A DNA stretch of 64,000 nt from the NCBI RefSeq assembly GCF_016595505.1, contig NZ_JAENIL010000033.1:30540-94539 (forward strand), in the 5' to 3' direction. Shown here piece by piece: positions 34,745-44,197 of this stretch. Under the pieces are notes generated by a model. That model made no database searches and had not been told where the DNA came from. It was given only the letters and a program-made list of their open reading frames with translations. Every line of letters begins with the position of its first letter. Within the stretch, counting starts at the first letter, position 1. This DNA comes from Pelagicoccus mobilis. Lineage in GTDB: Bacteria > Verrucomicrobiota > Verrucomicrobiia > Opitutales > Opitutaceae. The position numbers and the translations under genes were made by a program.

Positions 34745-36241
34745 GTGGAATTCATACTTGCGATCGATCAAGGGACAACCAGCTCGCGAGCGATCCTTTT
34801 TGACAAGGATGCCAAGGTTATTGCGAGCGATCAGCATGAGTTTGCCCAGTATTTCCCCAAGGCGGGGTGGGTGGAGCACGATGCGAGCGAGATTTGGGAG
34901 TCCCAATTAAGGGCGATAGAAGGGGCCTTGAAGAAGGCAGGCTGCAGTTGGGAGTCGATCGCTGGGATTGGTATCACAAATCAGCGCGAGACGATTGTCG
35001 CTTGGGACGCCAAGACTGGGGAACCTGTTGGGAAGGCTATTGTTTGGCAGGATCGAAGGACTGCAGGGTACTGCGATCGCTTGAAGGCAGAAGGTAAGGA
35101 ATCCTGGATACAGGAGAGGACGGGGCTGTTGCTAGATCCCTATTTTTCGGCCAGCAAAATGCGTTGGATTTTGGAGAATCGGCCTGAGGCGAAGGTGCTC
35201 GCTGACAAGGGAGAACTCCGATTTGGTACGGTGGATTCTTGGCTGATTTGGAAGCTGAGCAATGGGCGTTCGTTCGTGACGGACGTTTCCAATGCGAGCC
35301 GTACCTTGCTCATGGATTTGCGCAGCTGCGAGTGGGATGGGGACTTGCTGGGAGTATTTGGCGTGCCGAGTTCGTGCTTGGCACGGATCGTAGATTCGAG
35401 CGGAGCGTTGGCTGAAACCGCGGGCGAGGTGACGGGGGGCTGTGAAATAGCGGTTTCCGGAATCGCGGGAGACCAGCAGGCGGCGTTGTTTGGACAGCTG
35501 TGTTTCGAACCAGGGATGGTTAAGTGCACCTATGGCACGGGCTGTTTTATCCTGATGAATGTGGGGCGAGGTCCGGCGGTTTCTCGAAACAAGCTTCTGG
35601 GGACGGTCGCTTGGCGGATGGCGGGCACGACCGAATATGCCTTGGAAGGTAGCGTATTTGTGGGGGGCTCCGCGGTGCAGTGGCTGCGGGATGAGCTGGG
35701 CTTGATCAAGTCCGCCGCTGAAATCGAGGCCTTGGCTCGGTCGGTTGATGATTCGGATGGCGTGATGCTGGTTCCTGCGTTCACGGGGTTGGGAGCTCCT
35801 TACTGGGATCCCTATGCTCGTGGTACGATTTTCGGCTTAACGAGAGGCAGCACCGCCGCGCATATCGCCCGTGCGACCTTGGATGGGATCGCCTATCAGG
35901 TGTGCGATGTCGCTTCGGCAATGGCGAGCGATGCTGGGCGGGAACTGGGGGAAATTCGAGCTGATGGCGGCGCTTCGGCGAACGCGTTGCTAATGCAGAC
36001 GCAGGCCGATCTAACGGGAGCGGAAGTGGCTTGCCCGAAGATTTTGGAGACGACGGCCATGGGGGCCGCTTTTTTGGCGGGACTTGGTGTTGGCTTTTGG
36101 GAGTCGAAGGAGGTTTTGAAGGAGCTTGTCAGGGCGGACCGGCGTTATGGTCCTGGGATGCCTGTTCACGAGCGTGAAAAGCGACTGCGCAAGTGGGCCA
36201 AAGCTGTGGAGAGAAGCCAAGCTTGGGCGACTGAGGACTAG
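34745..36241 (+). CDS. glpK: Glycerol kinase
   Basis: Phosphorylates glycerol to glycerol 3-phosphate. A FGGY-family kinase of 498 residues: 'AIDQGTTSSRAILFD' at the N-terminus, 'VWQDRRTAGYCDRL' in the middle, 'GIAGDQQAALFGQ' (ATP side) and 'FTGLGAPYWDPYARG' typical of GlpK. The start is GTG at 34745, with no obvious Shine-Dalgarno sequence. No glpF or glpD lies adjacent. The gene begins 43 bp after the LamG-VanZ gene and may be co-transcribed with it. Confidence 0.93.
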   Translation: MEFILAIDQGTTSSRAILFDKDAKVIASDQHEFAQYFPKAGWVEHDASEIWESQLRAIEGALKKAGCSWESIAGIGITNQRETIVAWDAKTGEPVGKAIVWQDRRTAGYCDRLKAEGKESWIQERTGLLLDPYFSASKMRWILENRPEAKVLADKGELRFGTVDSWLIWKLSNGRSFVTDVSNASRTLLMDLRSCEWDGDLLGVFGVPSSCLARIVDSSGALAETAGEVTGGCEIAVSGIAGDQQAALFGQLCFEPGMVKCTYGTGCFILMNVGRGPAVSRNKLLGTVAWRMAGTTEYALEGSVFVGGSAVQWLRDELGLIKSAAEIEALARSVDDSDGVMLVPAFTGLGAPYWDPYARGTIFGLTRGSTAAHIARATLDGIAYQVCDVASAMASDAGRELGEIRADGGASANALLMQTQADLTGAEVACPKILETTAMGAAFLAGLGVGFWESKEVLKELVRADRRYGPGMPVHEREKRLRKWAKAVERSQAWATED

Positions 36242-36361
36242 GTTTGGTCGCTTCGTGGCGTTCTTTCTAATGGGGGGGAGGGAAGACGGTGAAGTTTGGT
36301 AAATGAAATGTGAAATCAATGCCTCGGGCATGTGGGGTGCTTTGTATGCGCGCACGACTCG

Positions 36362-39300
36362 ATGAGACTAATTTTTCCTATTTGCCCATTTTGGTTTCGC
36401 TCGGCGATCTGTCTGCTTTTTGCGGTGATCGCAGGGGGGCTTGCTAGTGCCCAGGAGGGCGAGGGAGGCGAAGAGGAGGAAGAGCCTGAGGTCGAAGTGA
36501 TCAAACAGTTGGTTTTCATCGAGCAGCACTTCGAGGAAGTGGGGATCATGGAGGGGCTGAATGCTCCGTATGACGTGGAGGTTGCCCCGGATGGCGGGCA
36601 TGTTTACGTCGCTTCATTTTCTAGGCATGCGATTTCGTATTTCTCTCGGAATGAGGTGGATGGGGAGTTGAGTTACGTGGGATTGGCCAATGAGGAGTCC
36701 ATCGGCGAGGATGCCCTGCGTGGCGTGAAGTCCTTGGCGGTAAGTCCGGATGGCGAGTTTGTTTACGGTGTGTCTCAGCTCTCTGACAGTTTGGCTTCGT
36801 TTTCGAGAAACCTCACCACGGGGGAGTTGAGCTTTGTGCACGCGATTTATGATACGGATGGTGGTGTGGATGGTCTTGACGGGGCGCGTTCGGTGGTTGT
36901 TTCCCCTGACGGCAAAAATCTCTACGCTGCGGCCTTTGACGATAACAAGCTGAGCGTTTTTAGCCGCAATACGACAACGGGCGTGGCGAGCTTTCTGGGT
37001 GTCTATGAAGAAGGCGATCAAGGGGTGGAGGAACTGACGGATCCGCATGTGTTGGCTCTGAGTCCTGACGGGAAGCACTTGTATGTGGCCCTTTGGAGCA
37101 ACGAAATCGTGGTTTTCAGCCGTGACAGTTCTACCGGTCTACTGAGTTATCTCTCGAAAGTCGCCTACCTCACGGGCGAGTCGAAGGATGAGTCGCCGAG
37201 GGATTTGACGTTTAGTCCGGACGGTAAGTTCGCCTATGTCGTGTCGGTCAATAACGACGCGATGAGCGTTTTTTCCAGGGATGCTGAAACGGGAGCGTTG
37301 ACCTTGGACGGAAATATCTCCGATGGGAATGGGGGCGTTTCGGATCTGGATGGGCCGCATGCGATTTCGATGAGTTCGGATGGAGCTTACATTTACGTGG
37401 CTGCGTTTGGCAGCGACTCGGTGACCTCGTTCGAGCGAAATTCCGAGACTGGCCAGGCTACTTACTATCAGAGCATCCACCCGGAGGTAGGGGATGAGTG
37501 GAGCATGAATGCGCCGTTGGCGATCGGAACGAGTCCGGATGGTGAGCATGTGTACGTGGGAGCGAGTTTCAGTGGGAGCTCGGTAGTGACGTTTCGTCGG
37601 GAGGTGCTCGTAGATCCGCCGGAGCTAGTTGTGCAGCCGGCTGATCAATCGATCGAGGAGGGAGAGGATGTTGCCTTCTACGCCTTGGCTCAGGGCGTTG
37701 ACTTGAGCTATCAATGGTTGCGGGATGGGGTGCCAATGGGAGGCGAGACTTTGCCGGTGTTGACGCTTCCCAATATCTCTAGTGGAGACGATGGCAGCAC
37801 CTTTAGTATTCGGGTGAGCAATCCGGGGGGAGTGCTTACAAGTCCTGCGGTGGATCTTACGGTTTTGCCTCCTGTGGTCGTGAACGCCCCTTTGGACCTG
37901 ACCGCATTGGACATTTCCAGCAATTCCGCCCGACTGGTTTGGAGCGACGAGAGCGACAACGAGACGAATTTTGAAGTGCAAAGACGTTCGCCAGGAGGCG
38001 AATTTTCGAATCTGGCAACCGTAGTTGAAAATCAATCACAGTACGATGATGAGACTTTGGAGTCATCGACCACTTACATCTATCGTGTTCGAGCCAAACG
38101 AAACGAGAATGCTTCGCTCTGGTCGAATGACGCGGTGATCGAGTCGTTTGACGACGTGCCGCAGGGGCCGGTTAACTTGAACGTGGTAGAGGAGCACTAC
38201 AATCGGGTTGAGCTTCGTTGGTCGGATCGTTCTGCTGTTGAGGACGGCTTTCTGATTGTACGTCGGAAAGACGAGTTCGGAGCGGTCTGGAGCACGGTGG
38301 CAGCCGTCGATAAGAACGTGACGACCTATCTGGATCGATCGGTGGATGCTCAAGCAACCTATGCCTATCGGCTGCAGGCATACAACGAGTCGGGATCGTC
38401 GGCTTACAGCAATTCTGTGGTAGCGATCACAGGTACGAACCCAGTGGATACGATCACGCCCGCCTCTCGCACGATTGATCCGGAAGCTCAGAGTGGTTAC
38501 ACCATTTCGGTCACTTCGACTGAAGATTGGGAAGCCATTTCTGAAGTTGATTGGCTGATCGTTACCGGCCCGAGCGATGGCAAAGGATCTGGGAACGAAG
38601 GCGTGGTGTACCGATCTCGATTGAACGAATCGCAAGAAGATCGGACCGGTGAGATCATTGTGGGCGGAATGGTGCACACGGTGGTGCAGGAAGGGTCTCC
38701 TCCATTTTTGAATGTGAGCCCGTCGCTGACTGAGGTCGATGCGGAAGCTGGGACGGCGATTATAGATATTGAGTCGAATGTGGACTGGTCCGCTAGCGAG
38801 AGTTCGGATTGGATCGAAATTAGCTCAGGAGAAACGGGATCCGGGCATGGCTCGGTTGTGGTGAATTACGATGCAAACGAGGCGTTCGATTCTCGGATCG
38901 CTGAGCTATCAATCAACTCTCCCGCATTCGACTCCCGTGCTCATACGATTGAGCAGGCTGGGAAGGTTCCCACGCTTGATTTGGAGCTCGATCAGAGTCG
39001 CTTCGATTCGATGGGGGGCTCTGGGACTTTGAGTGTTTCGAGCAATGTAGATTGGACTGCGAGTGTATCCGTTTCGTGGATTACTTTGGGTGAAACCACT
39101 TCTGGAAACGGTGATGGATCGGTTAGCTTTTCGGTTGAAGAAAACGGTACGGGTGAGGTGCGGAGCACGGACCTTTTGGTCAATGACAAGGCGATTACTA
39201 TTACTCAAGATCCACCGCTTGAGTCTGATGTGATGGAACCTGAGTGGGTTCGAGCTACGGTGGGGAATTTGGGGGTCGAGCTCGTGTGGCTCGATCAGTC

Positions 39301-40252
39301 GGATGATGAGCTTGGGTTCCGGATTCGCCGCAAGGTGGTAGGCTCTGAGAGGAGTGTTGAGGTGGCGGAGCTTGATGCGGGCAGCACTCGTTTCTTCGAT
39401 CGTGATGCCCCGAGAGGGACGCGAGTGGAGTACGCTCTGGTGGCTTTTGACGGGATTGGAGAGTCGGATGAAGTGAAGACGACTACTGATTTGATACCGG
39501 AATCAAATATGACGAGTTTCGCTCTGCGAGTTGAGGCTGAGAGATTCACCAAGGCGTTTTGCGCTGGCATCTCTTTGGCCGGTGATGGCGAGATCGTCCT
39601 GCAGCTGGAAGGGGCGGGGACGGAGTTCGAAAAGTTGAACTTCGGAAGAAGGTATCCAAGCGCTCGCTACGATTTGGATTCAGATACGAGTCAGTTTTCG
39701 TCAATCGGGGAGGTTCCAGAGATGGATTGGGATACGCATTTTTCTCTCGCCGAGGTCTTGGGTGCGAATGGGTTTGATGAGAACTCGGAGAATGTCCGCT
39801 ACGCTGCAAAGTCAATCTCAGGAGGGAGGGCGTATCCCCGGGGAGGCCGAGCGCTTGGGCAGTTGTTGGCTGGAGATTCGGTTATTTCGGTAGGATTTGA
39901 CATAGAGGGCGAGATCGAGATCCCGGTCTTAATTCAAGGGGTTGGGGAAACGTTGGAACGCAAGGGCGTTTCTCCGACTGCTGAGAACCTCCAAGTGACG
40001 CTGTATGAAGTGCCGGAGTCAGGGGCGCCGTTCGTGCTCGCATCCAACGATAATTGGCAGGATTGGCCGACTGAAACGAGTGTGACAGTCGAAGATGCTG
40101 TGTCTCAGACGGGAGCGACGGCGCAGTTGGCCGGAAACGGGGAGGAGGCTCGGATCCTTTTGATGCTCGGATCTGGGCGTTACGTTGTTATCTTGGAAAG
40201 CCTCTCAGGCAGCATCGGGTCTGCGTCGCTGGAAGTATTTGATGCTCGCTAG
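36362..40252 (+). CDS. Large secreted modular protein: beta-propeller, Ig, FN3 and BACON domains
   Basis: The frame allows a start 10 codons earlier, but ATG 36362 gives a proper signal peptide (FRSAICLLFAVIAGGLASAQ) and 1296 residues. An acidic Glu-rich linker follows. Next comes a 7-bladed lactonase-type propeller (~50-420) with repeated 'SPDGK-LYVA' and 'FSRN' units. An Ig-like domain (~430-510) has 'SYQWLRDGVPM'. Two FN3 domains follow (~515-700), then three BACON-like repeats (~705-965: 'WLIVTGPSDGKGSG', 'WIEISSGETGSG', 'WITLGETTSGNGDG'). A further FN3 (~970-1045) and a C-terminal region of about 240 residues complete it. Probably cell-surface or secreted and carbohydrate- or matrix-binding. 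Confidence 0.85.
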   Translation: MRLIFPICPFWFRSAICLLFAVIAGGLASAQEGEGGEEEEEPEVEVIKQLVFIEQHFEEVGIMEGLNAPYDVEVAPDGGHVYVASFSRHAISYFSRNEVDGELSYVGLANEESIGEDALRGVKSLAVSPDGEFVYGVSQLSDSLASFSRNLTTGELSFVHAIYDTDGGVDGLDGARSVVVSPDGKNLYAAAFDDNKLSVFSRNTTTGVASFLGVYEEGDQGVEELTDPHVLALSPDGKHLYVALWSNEIVVFSRDSSTGLLSYLSKVAYLTGESKDESPRDLTFSPDGKFAYVVSVNNDAMSVFSRDAETGALTLDGNISDGNGGVSDLDGPHAISMSSDGAYIYVAAFGSDSVTSFERNSETGQATYYQSIHPEVGDEWSMNAPLAIGTSPDGEHVYVGASFSGSSVVTFRREVLVDPPELVVQPADQSIEEGEDVAFYALAQGVDLSYQWLRDGVPMGGETLPVLTLPNISSGDDGSTFSIRVSNPGGVLTSPAVDLTVLPPVVVNAPLDLTALDISSNSARLVWSDESDNETNFEVQRRSPGGEFSNLATVVENQSQYDDETLESSTTYIYRVRAKRNENASLWSNDAVIESFDDVPQGPVNLNVVEEHYNRVELRWSDRSAVEDGFLIVRRKDEFGAVWSTVAAVDKNVTTYLDRSVDAQATYAYRLQAYNESGSSAYSNSVVAITGTNPVDTITPASRTIDPEAQSGYTISVTSTEDWEAISEVDWLIVTGPSDGKGSGNEGVVYRSRLNESQEDRTGEIIVGGMVHTVVQEGSPPFLNVSPSLTEVDAEAGTAIIDIESNVDWSASESSDWIEISSGETGSGHGSVVVNYDANEAFDSRIAELSINSPAFDSRAHTIEQAGKVPTLDLELDQSRFDSMGGSGTLSVSSNVDWTASVSVSWITLGETTSGNGDGSVSFSVEENGTGEVRSTDLLVNDKAITITQDPPLESDVMEPEWVRATVGNLGVELVWLDQSDDELGFRIRRKVVGSERSVEVAELDAGSTRFFDRDAPRGTRVEYALVAFDGIGESDEVKTTTDLIPESNMTSFALRVEAERFTKAFCAGISLAGDGEIVLQLEGAGTEFEKLNFGRRYPSARYDLDSDTSQFSSIGEVPEMDWDTHFSLAEVLGANGFDENSENVRYAAKSISGGRAYPRGGRALGQLLAGDSVISVGFDIEGEIEIPVLIQGVGETLERKGVSPTAENLQVTLYEVPESGAPFVLASNDNWQDWPTETSVTVEDAVSQTGATAQLAGNGEEARILLMLGSGRYVVILESLSGSIGSASLEVFDAR

Positions 40253-40256
40253 CCGG

Positions 40257-40880
40257 CTAGAGTAGCGGTTTGAGGGCGCTCCAAACAGTTTCGGCTATGA
40301 TCTCGTGACCCGCTGGGTTCGGGTGAATACCGTCGGCGATGTTCAATTCCGGTTGTCCGCCTACGTCCTCGAGGAGGAATGGAATGAGAGTGGCTTCGTT
40401 TTCCTGAGCGAGTTCGGGGTACATGGAGCGGAACTGAGTGGTGTATGCTTCGCCTAGGTTTGGTGGCATTTGCATGCCGGCGATCACGATTTGAATTTCA
40501 GGGTACTTCTTGCGGGCTAGGTCGATGATGCCTTGGAGATTCTTCTTTGTATCTGAAAGGTCGATACCTCGGAGCCCGTCATTCGCTCCGAGGGCGATGA
40601 CAAGGATATCAACCGGCTTTTGCAGAACCCAACTCGCTCGGCGAAGTCCGCCAGCGCTGGTTTCGCCGCTGAGGCCGGCCGGGGTCACATCGAAATTGTA
40701 GTCGCCCGCTTGGAGCTTTTTTTGGATGAGAGAGGGGTAGGCGAGTTGCGGGTCGATACCGTACCCGGCGGTGAGGCTGTCGCCTAGGAAGAGAATTCGT
40801 TTTGCGGCGGTTTCCGCGACCAGGCTCGAGGTCGCGAATATGGCGGCAATCAAAAGTGTAACCAGATGCGTTGGCTTCAT
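40257..40880 (-). CDS. tesA: SGNH-hydrolase arylesterase / TesA-type lysophospholipase
   Basis: A 207-residue exported esterase. The signal peptide is ~1-23. Block I is 'LFLGDSLTAGYG' (catalytic Ser), block III 'ALGANDGLRG', and block V 'DGIHPNPAGHEII' (Asp-x-x-His). It is divergent from an ATPase/permease pair, the same arrangement as tesA-ybbA-ybbP in Escherichia coli, which supports the symbol. It converges on the large surface-protein gene with a 4-bp gap. Confidence 0.88.
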   Translation of the reverse strand: MKPTHLVTLLIAAIFATSSLVAETAAKRILFLGDSLTAGYGIDPQLAYPSLIQKKLQAGDYNFDVTPAGLSGETSAGGLRRASWVLQKPVDILVIALGANDGLRGIDLSDTKKNLQGIIDLARKKYPEIQIVIAGMQMPPNLGEAYTTQFRSMYPELAQENEATLIPFLLEDVGGQPELNIADGIHPNPAGHEIIAETVWSALKPLL

Positions 40881-40941
40881 GAATGATTAGAAGAGCTTAA
40901 CGAGTTGCATGTTACAAGAAACGATTATTGGGTCGGACCGC

Positions 40942-41652
40942 ATGACAGAAACGAGTGAGAAACTTGCGGTCCTGAAATTGGCTGGGGTGAAAAAGACTTA
41001 CCACAGCGGCAGAGAGGACTTGGAGGTTCTCAAAGGGATCTCTTTCTCGGTGAACGAGGGAGAAACGGTTTCGATTATTGGCCCTTCGGGAAGTGGTAAG
41101 ACTACTTTGCTAGGGATTTGCGCCGGTCTGGACCAGCCGAGCTCGGGGGAAGTGGCCCTGTGCGGGCAGGACATTTCGGGCTTGGGAGAGGATGAGCGTG
41201 CTGCAGTGCGAAGCGAAAGCGTTGGCTTCGTTTTTCAGAATTTTCAGCTGATTCCGACTTTGACTGCCCTGGAGAACGTGATGGTGCCGCTCGAACTGCG
41301 TGGGGAGAGAGGGGCGAAGGCGCGAGCCAAGGAGCTGTTGGAGAAGGTCGGTCTAGGGGATCGGACGACTCACTACCCGATTCAACTTTCGGGGGGCGAG
41401 CAGCAGCGTGTCGCTCTGGCGAGAGCGTTCGTGAACAAGCCTCGTATTTTGTTTGCCGACGAACCTACGGGTAACCTCGATGCGGATACGAGCGAGCCGA
41501 TCGTGGATTTGCTTTTTGGACTCAACAAGACCGAGGGAACGACTTTGGTGTTGGTGACTCACGATCTGGAGCTTGCTCAGACGACGGATCGATTGTTGCG
41601 CATCGATCACGGGCAATTGCGGGAGATTTCTTCTTCGGACGCGAATGAGTAA
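40942..41652 (+). CDS. ybbA: ABC transporter ATPase, YbbA/LolD type
   Basis: A 236-residue ATPase when started at ATG 40942 (an ATG at 40909 is also in frame). Walker A GPSGSGKT lies at 47-54, the signature LSGGEQQR at 149-156, then 'ILFADEPTGNLD' (Walker B). It belongs to the MacB/LolD class that works with FtsX-type permeases to extract substrates from the inner membrane. It overlaps the permease start by 8 bp and is divergent from tesA, matching the known ybbA context. Confidence 0.9.
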   Translation: MTETSEKLAVLKLAGVKKTYHSGREDLEVLKGISFSVNEGETVSIIGPSGSGKTTLLGICAGLDQPSSGEVALCGQDISGLGEDERAAVRSESVGFVFQNFQLIPTLTALENVMVPLELRGERGAKARAKELLEKVGLGDRTTHYPIQLSGGEQQRVALARAFVNKPRILFADEPTGNLDADTSEPIVDLLFGLNKTEGTTLVLVTHDLELAQTTDRLLRIDHGQLREISSSDANE

Positions 41653-44197
41653 GGCAGGCTTTTCTTGGATATTGCTCATGGCTTGGCGTGATATGCGGCG
41701 GGCCAAGAGGCGTTTGGGGCTCTTTGCGTTGGCGGTTGTTTCTGGGGTCGCTGCGTTGGTGGCAATCAACTCGTTTAGAGACAATCTTGAGAGCGAGATG
41801 GATCGGCAGTCTCGAAGCTTGCTGGGTGCCGATGTCGAGTATGACGCGAAGGTTCCTTTCAATGATGAGGTAAATGCTCTCATCGAGAAGGTGCCTGCGC
41901 TCGATCGAGCCCGTGAGGTGAAGTTCGCTACGATGGCTTATTTCCCGACGATGGATGATACGCGTATCGTCAGAGCTCATGCGATGGAAGGTGGTTTTCC
42001 GTGGTATGGAAAGCTGGATACAGTCCCTGAAGACTTGAGAGTGGCGGATAGCGACGAGCCTGTTGCGCTCTTGGAGGAGAGTTTGATGATCCAGTTTGAC
42101 CTGGAAGTCGGTGATCCGGTGAAGATCGGGGAGCAGGTTTTCGAGGTCCTCGGCTCTGTCTTGAGAATTCCAGGGGAAGGCTCGTTTACGGGGTCCTTTG
42201 CTCCGAGAATTCTGATTCCGATGCGTTTTCTGGAAGCTACCGGGCTGGCTCAGTATGGCAGTCGCCTTCATTATTTTGAGTACCAGAAGTTTGAGGAGAG
42301 TTCTGCGGAGTCCAGTTTGGCGGCCTTGAAGGCGGTCAGGGAAGAGCTGGAGAATCTCGAGGTGGATGTCGATACGGTTGCGGATCAGCGGCGTCAGATC
42401 GGTCGGACATTGGAGGGCATGAACAGCTTTCTGAGCATGGTTGGCTTTGTCGCTTTGCTCCTGGGAGGTGTCGCGATTGCCGGGGCGGTTCAGGTTTATC
42501 TCAAGGGGAAGACGGATGCGGTGGCTACTTTAAGATGTGTGGGAGCTAGTTCCTCTCAGGCAACCTTGATCTATTGTATCCAAATTTCAGTGGTTGGATT
42601 TGTGGGATGTGTCGCCGGGGCGGCGCTTGGCATGTCGATTCAGTCTTTTCTACCAAAGTTGATGGAGTCGTTTTTGCCACTGGAGCTGCAGGTCGAAATC
42701 TCTTGGGGGAGCGTTTTTTCCAGTTTGCTGTTTGGGTGGTTGTTTACGACTCTGTTTGCTTTTCTCCCGTTGCTGCCTCTTCGGAGAATCACGCCTCTGC
42801 GAGCGATCCGGGCGTCGGTAGAGACGGGAGGTTCGGCTTGGAAGGATCCTGCTTTTCTCCTCGTGAATGCGGGGCTGGTGGGGCTGGCCGCTTTTTTTAC
42901 GGTTACCCAGACGAGGACGCTTGGTCAGGCGTTTGGATTTTTTGGAGGGATCGTAGCGGCGATCATCCTGCTCGCGAGTATCGGCTGGCTGCTTCGTTTT
43001 GTCTTGAAACGAATGAGTCTAGCTGGGCTGCCGTATGTTTGGAGGCAGGGCTTGGCGAATTTGCATCGACCTAACAATCGGACAGGCATGCTGGTAGTGA
43101 CCTTAGGGATGGGGGCGTTCCTGATCTACACGATTTATATCAGCGAGCAAAGCATGTTGCGTCAGGGGGAGTTGGCTGATGACGAAGGCCAGCCAAACGT
43201 GATTATGTTCGATATCCAGCCGGACCAGTTGGCGGGAGTGAATGAGATTATGGAAGAGCTTGAAGTGGAGTCTCTCCATCCTGCTCCAATCGTAACGATG
43301 CGACTGCAGAGCCTGAACGGTATGACGGCTGAGGAGCTGAAGAAGGACCCGAATCGAAAGATCGAACGATGGGCGGCTCAGCGTGAATATCGATCGACGT
43401 ACCGCGACTTTCTCCGGGAGGATGAAGAGCTGATAGCGGGAAGCTTCACCTCGAATGCTTCTTTAGATAGTGGCGAGGCGATTCCGATTTCTGTGGAGGA
43501 GCGAATCGTGGAGGCTCTCAAGCTAGAGCTCGGTGATAAGATCGTGTGGGATGTGCAAGGCCTGCCGATTGAGACGGTTGTGGAAAGTATCCGAAAAGTG
43601 GATTGGCGCGAAATGAAGCCTAACTTCTTTGTGGTTTTTCCGGCAGGGGTTCTTGAGGCCGCACCTGCGTTTTTTGTGACGGCTGTTCATGCCGAAAATC
43701 AAGAGACGATGGTCGCCCTGCAAAGTCGGGTGGTGAAGCGTTTTCCCAATGTGTCGGCGGTTAATCTGACAATGTTGCTAGAGACGCTGGGAGAGATTTT
43801 CGATAAGATCAGCTTTGTGATCCGTTTTATGGCTTCGTTTACGATCGTGACCGGTTTGATTGCGTTGATGGCGTCAGTGATTACAAGCCGATATCAGCGG
43901 GCACGAGAGAGTGCGTTGTTGCGAACGATTGGCGCATCCGCGAAACAAATACGTGGGATCATGGGGGTAGAGTACGCGTTGATCGGAGTTATCGCCGGCC
44001 TCGCGGGCGTCGCTCTCTCGCTGGCGTCTGGTTGGGCGGTGACCAAGTATGCTCTCAAGGTTGAGCTCTATATTCCTTGGGGTGTCACGATTGCCACGGT
44101 TTTTGTGGTAGCTGGAATGACCTGGTTAACTGGAATGCTTAACAGTCTTGGCATCGCGAGCGAATCGCCGATGGAGTCGATACGGAGCGAAAGCTAG
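41645..44197 (+). CDS. ybbP: ABC transporter permease, YbbP type
   Basis: An 850-residue membrane protein. It has an N-terminal helix (~20-40), a large exported domain (45-245), three helices (~255-410), further helices (~435-500), a second exported domain (520-700) and three C-terminal helices (720-850) with 'RYQRARESALLRTIGAS', the FtsX-type coupling helix. The start ATG 41645 overlaps the ATPase stop. The size and ten-helix layout match YbbP. The substrate is unknown; lipids or lipoproteins are suspected from the TesA link. Its 3' end overlaps the convergent hydrolase gene by 4 bp. Confidence 0.88.
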   Translation: MSKAGFSWILLMAWRDMRRAKRRLGLFALAVVSGVAALVAINSFRDNLESEMDRQSRSLLGADVEYDAKVPFNDEVNALIEKVPALDRAREVKFATMAYFPTMDDTRIVRAHAMEGGFPWYGKLDTVPEDLRVADSDEPVALLEESLMIQFDLEVGDPVKIGEQVFEVLGSVLRIPGEGSFTGSFAPRILIPMRFLEATGLAQYGSRLHYFEYQKFEESSAESSLAALKAVREELENLEVDVDTVADQRRQIGRTLEGMNSFLSMVGFVALLLGGVAIAGAVQVYLKGKTDAVATLRCVGASSSQATLIYCIQISVVGFVGCVAGAALGMSIQSFLPKLMESFLPLELQVEISWGSVFSSLLFGWLFTTLFAFLPLLPLRRITPLRAIRASVETGGSAWKDPAFLLVNAGLVGLAAFFTVTQTRTLGQAFGFFGGIVAAIILLASIGWLLRFVLKRMSLAGLPYVWRQGLANLHRPNNRTGMLVVTLGMGAFLIYTIYISEQSMLRQGELADDEGQPNVIMFDIQPDQLAGVNEIMEELEVESLHPAPIVTMRLQSLNGMTAEELKKDPNRKIERWAAQREYRSTYRDFLREDEELIAGSFTSNASLDSGEAIPISVEERIVEALKLELGDKIVWDVQGLPIETVVESIRKVDWREMKPNFFVVFPAGVLEAAPAFFVTAVHAENQETMVALQSRVVKRFPNVSAVNLTMLLETLGEIFDKISFVIRFMASFTIVTGLIALMASVITSRYQRARESALLRTIGASAKQIRGIMGVEYALIGVIAGLAGVALSLASGWAVTKYALKVELYIPWGVTIATVFVVAGMTWLTGMLNSLGIASESPMESIRSES

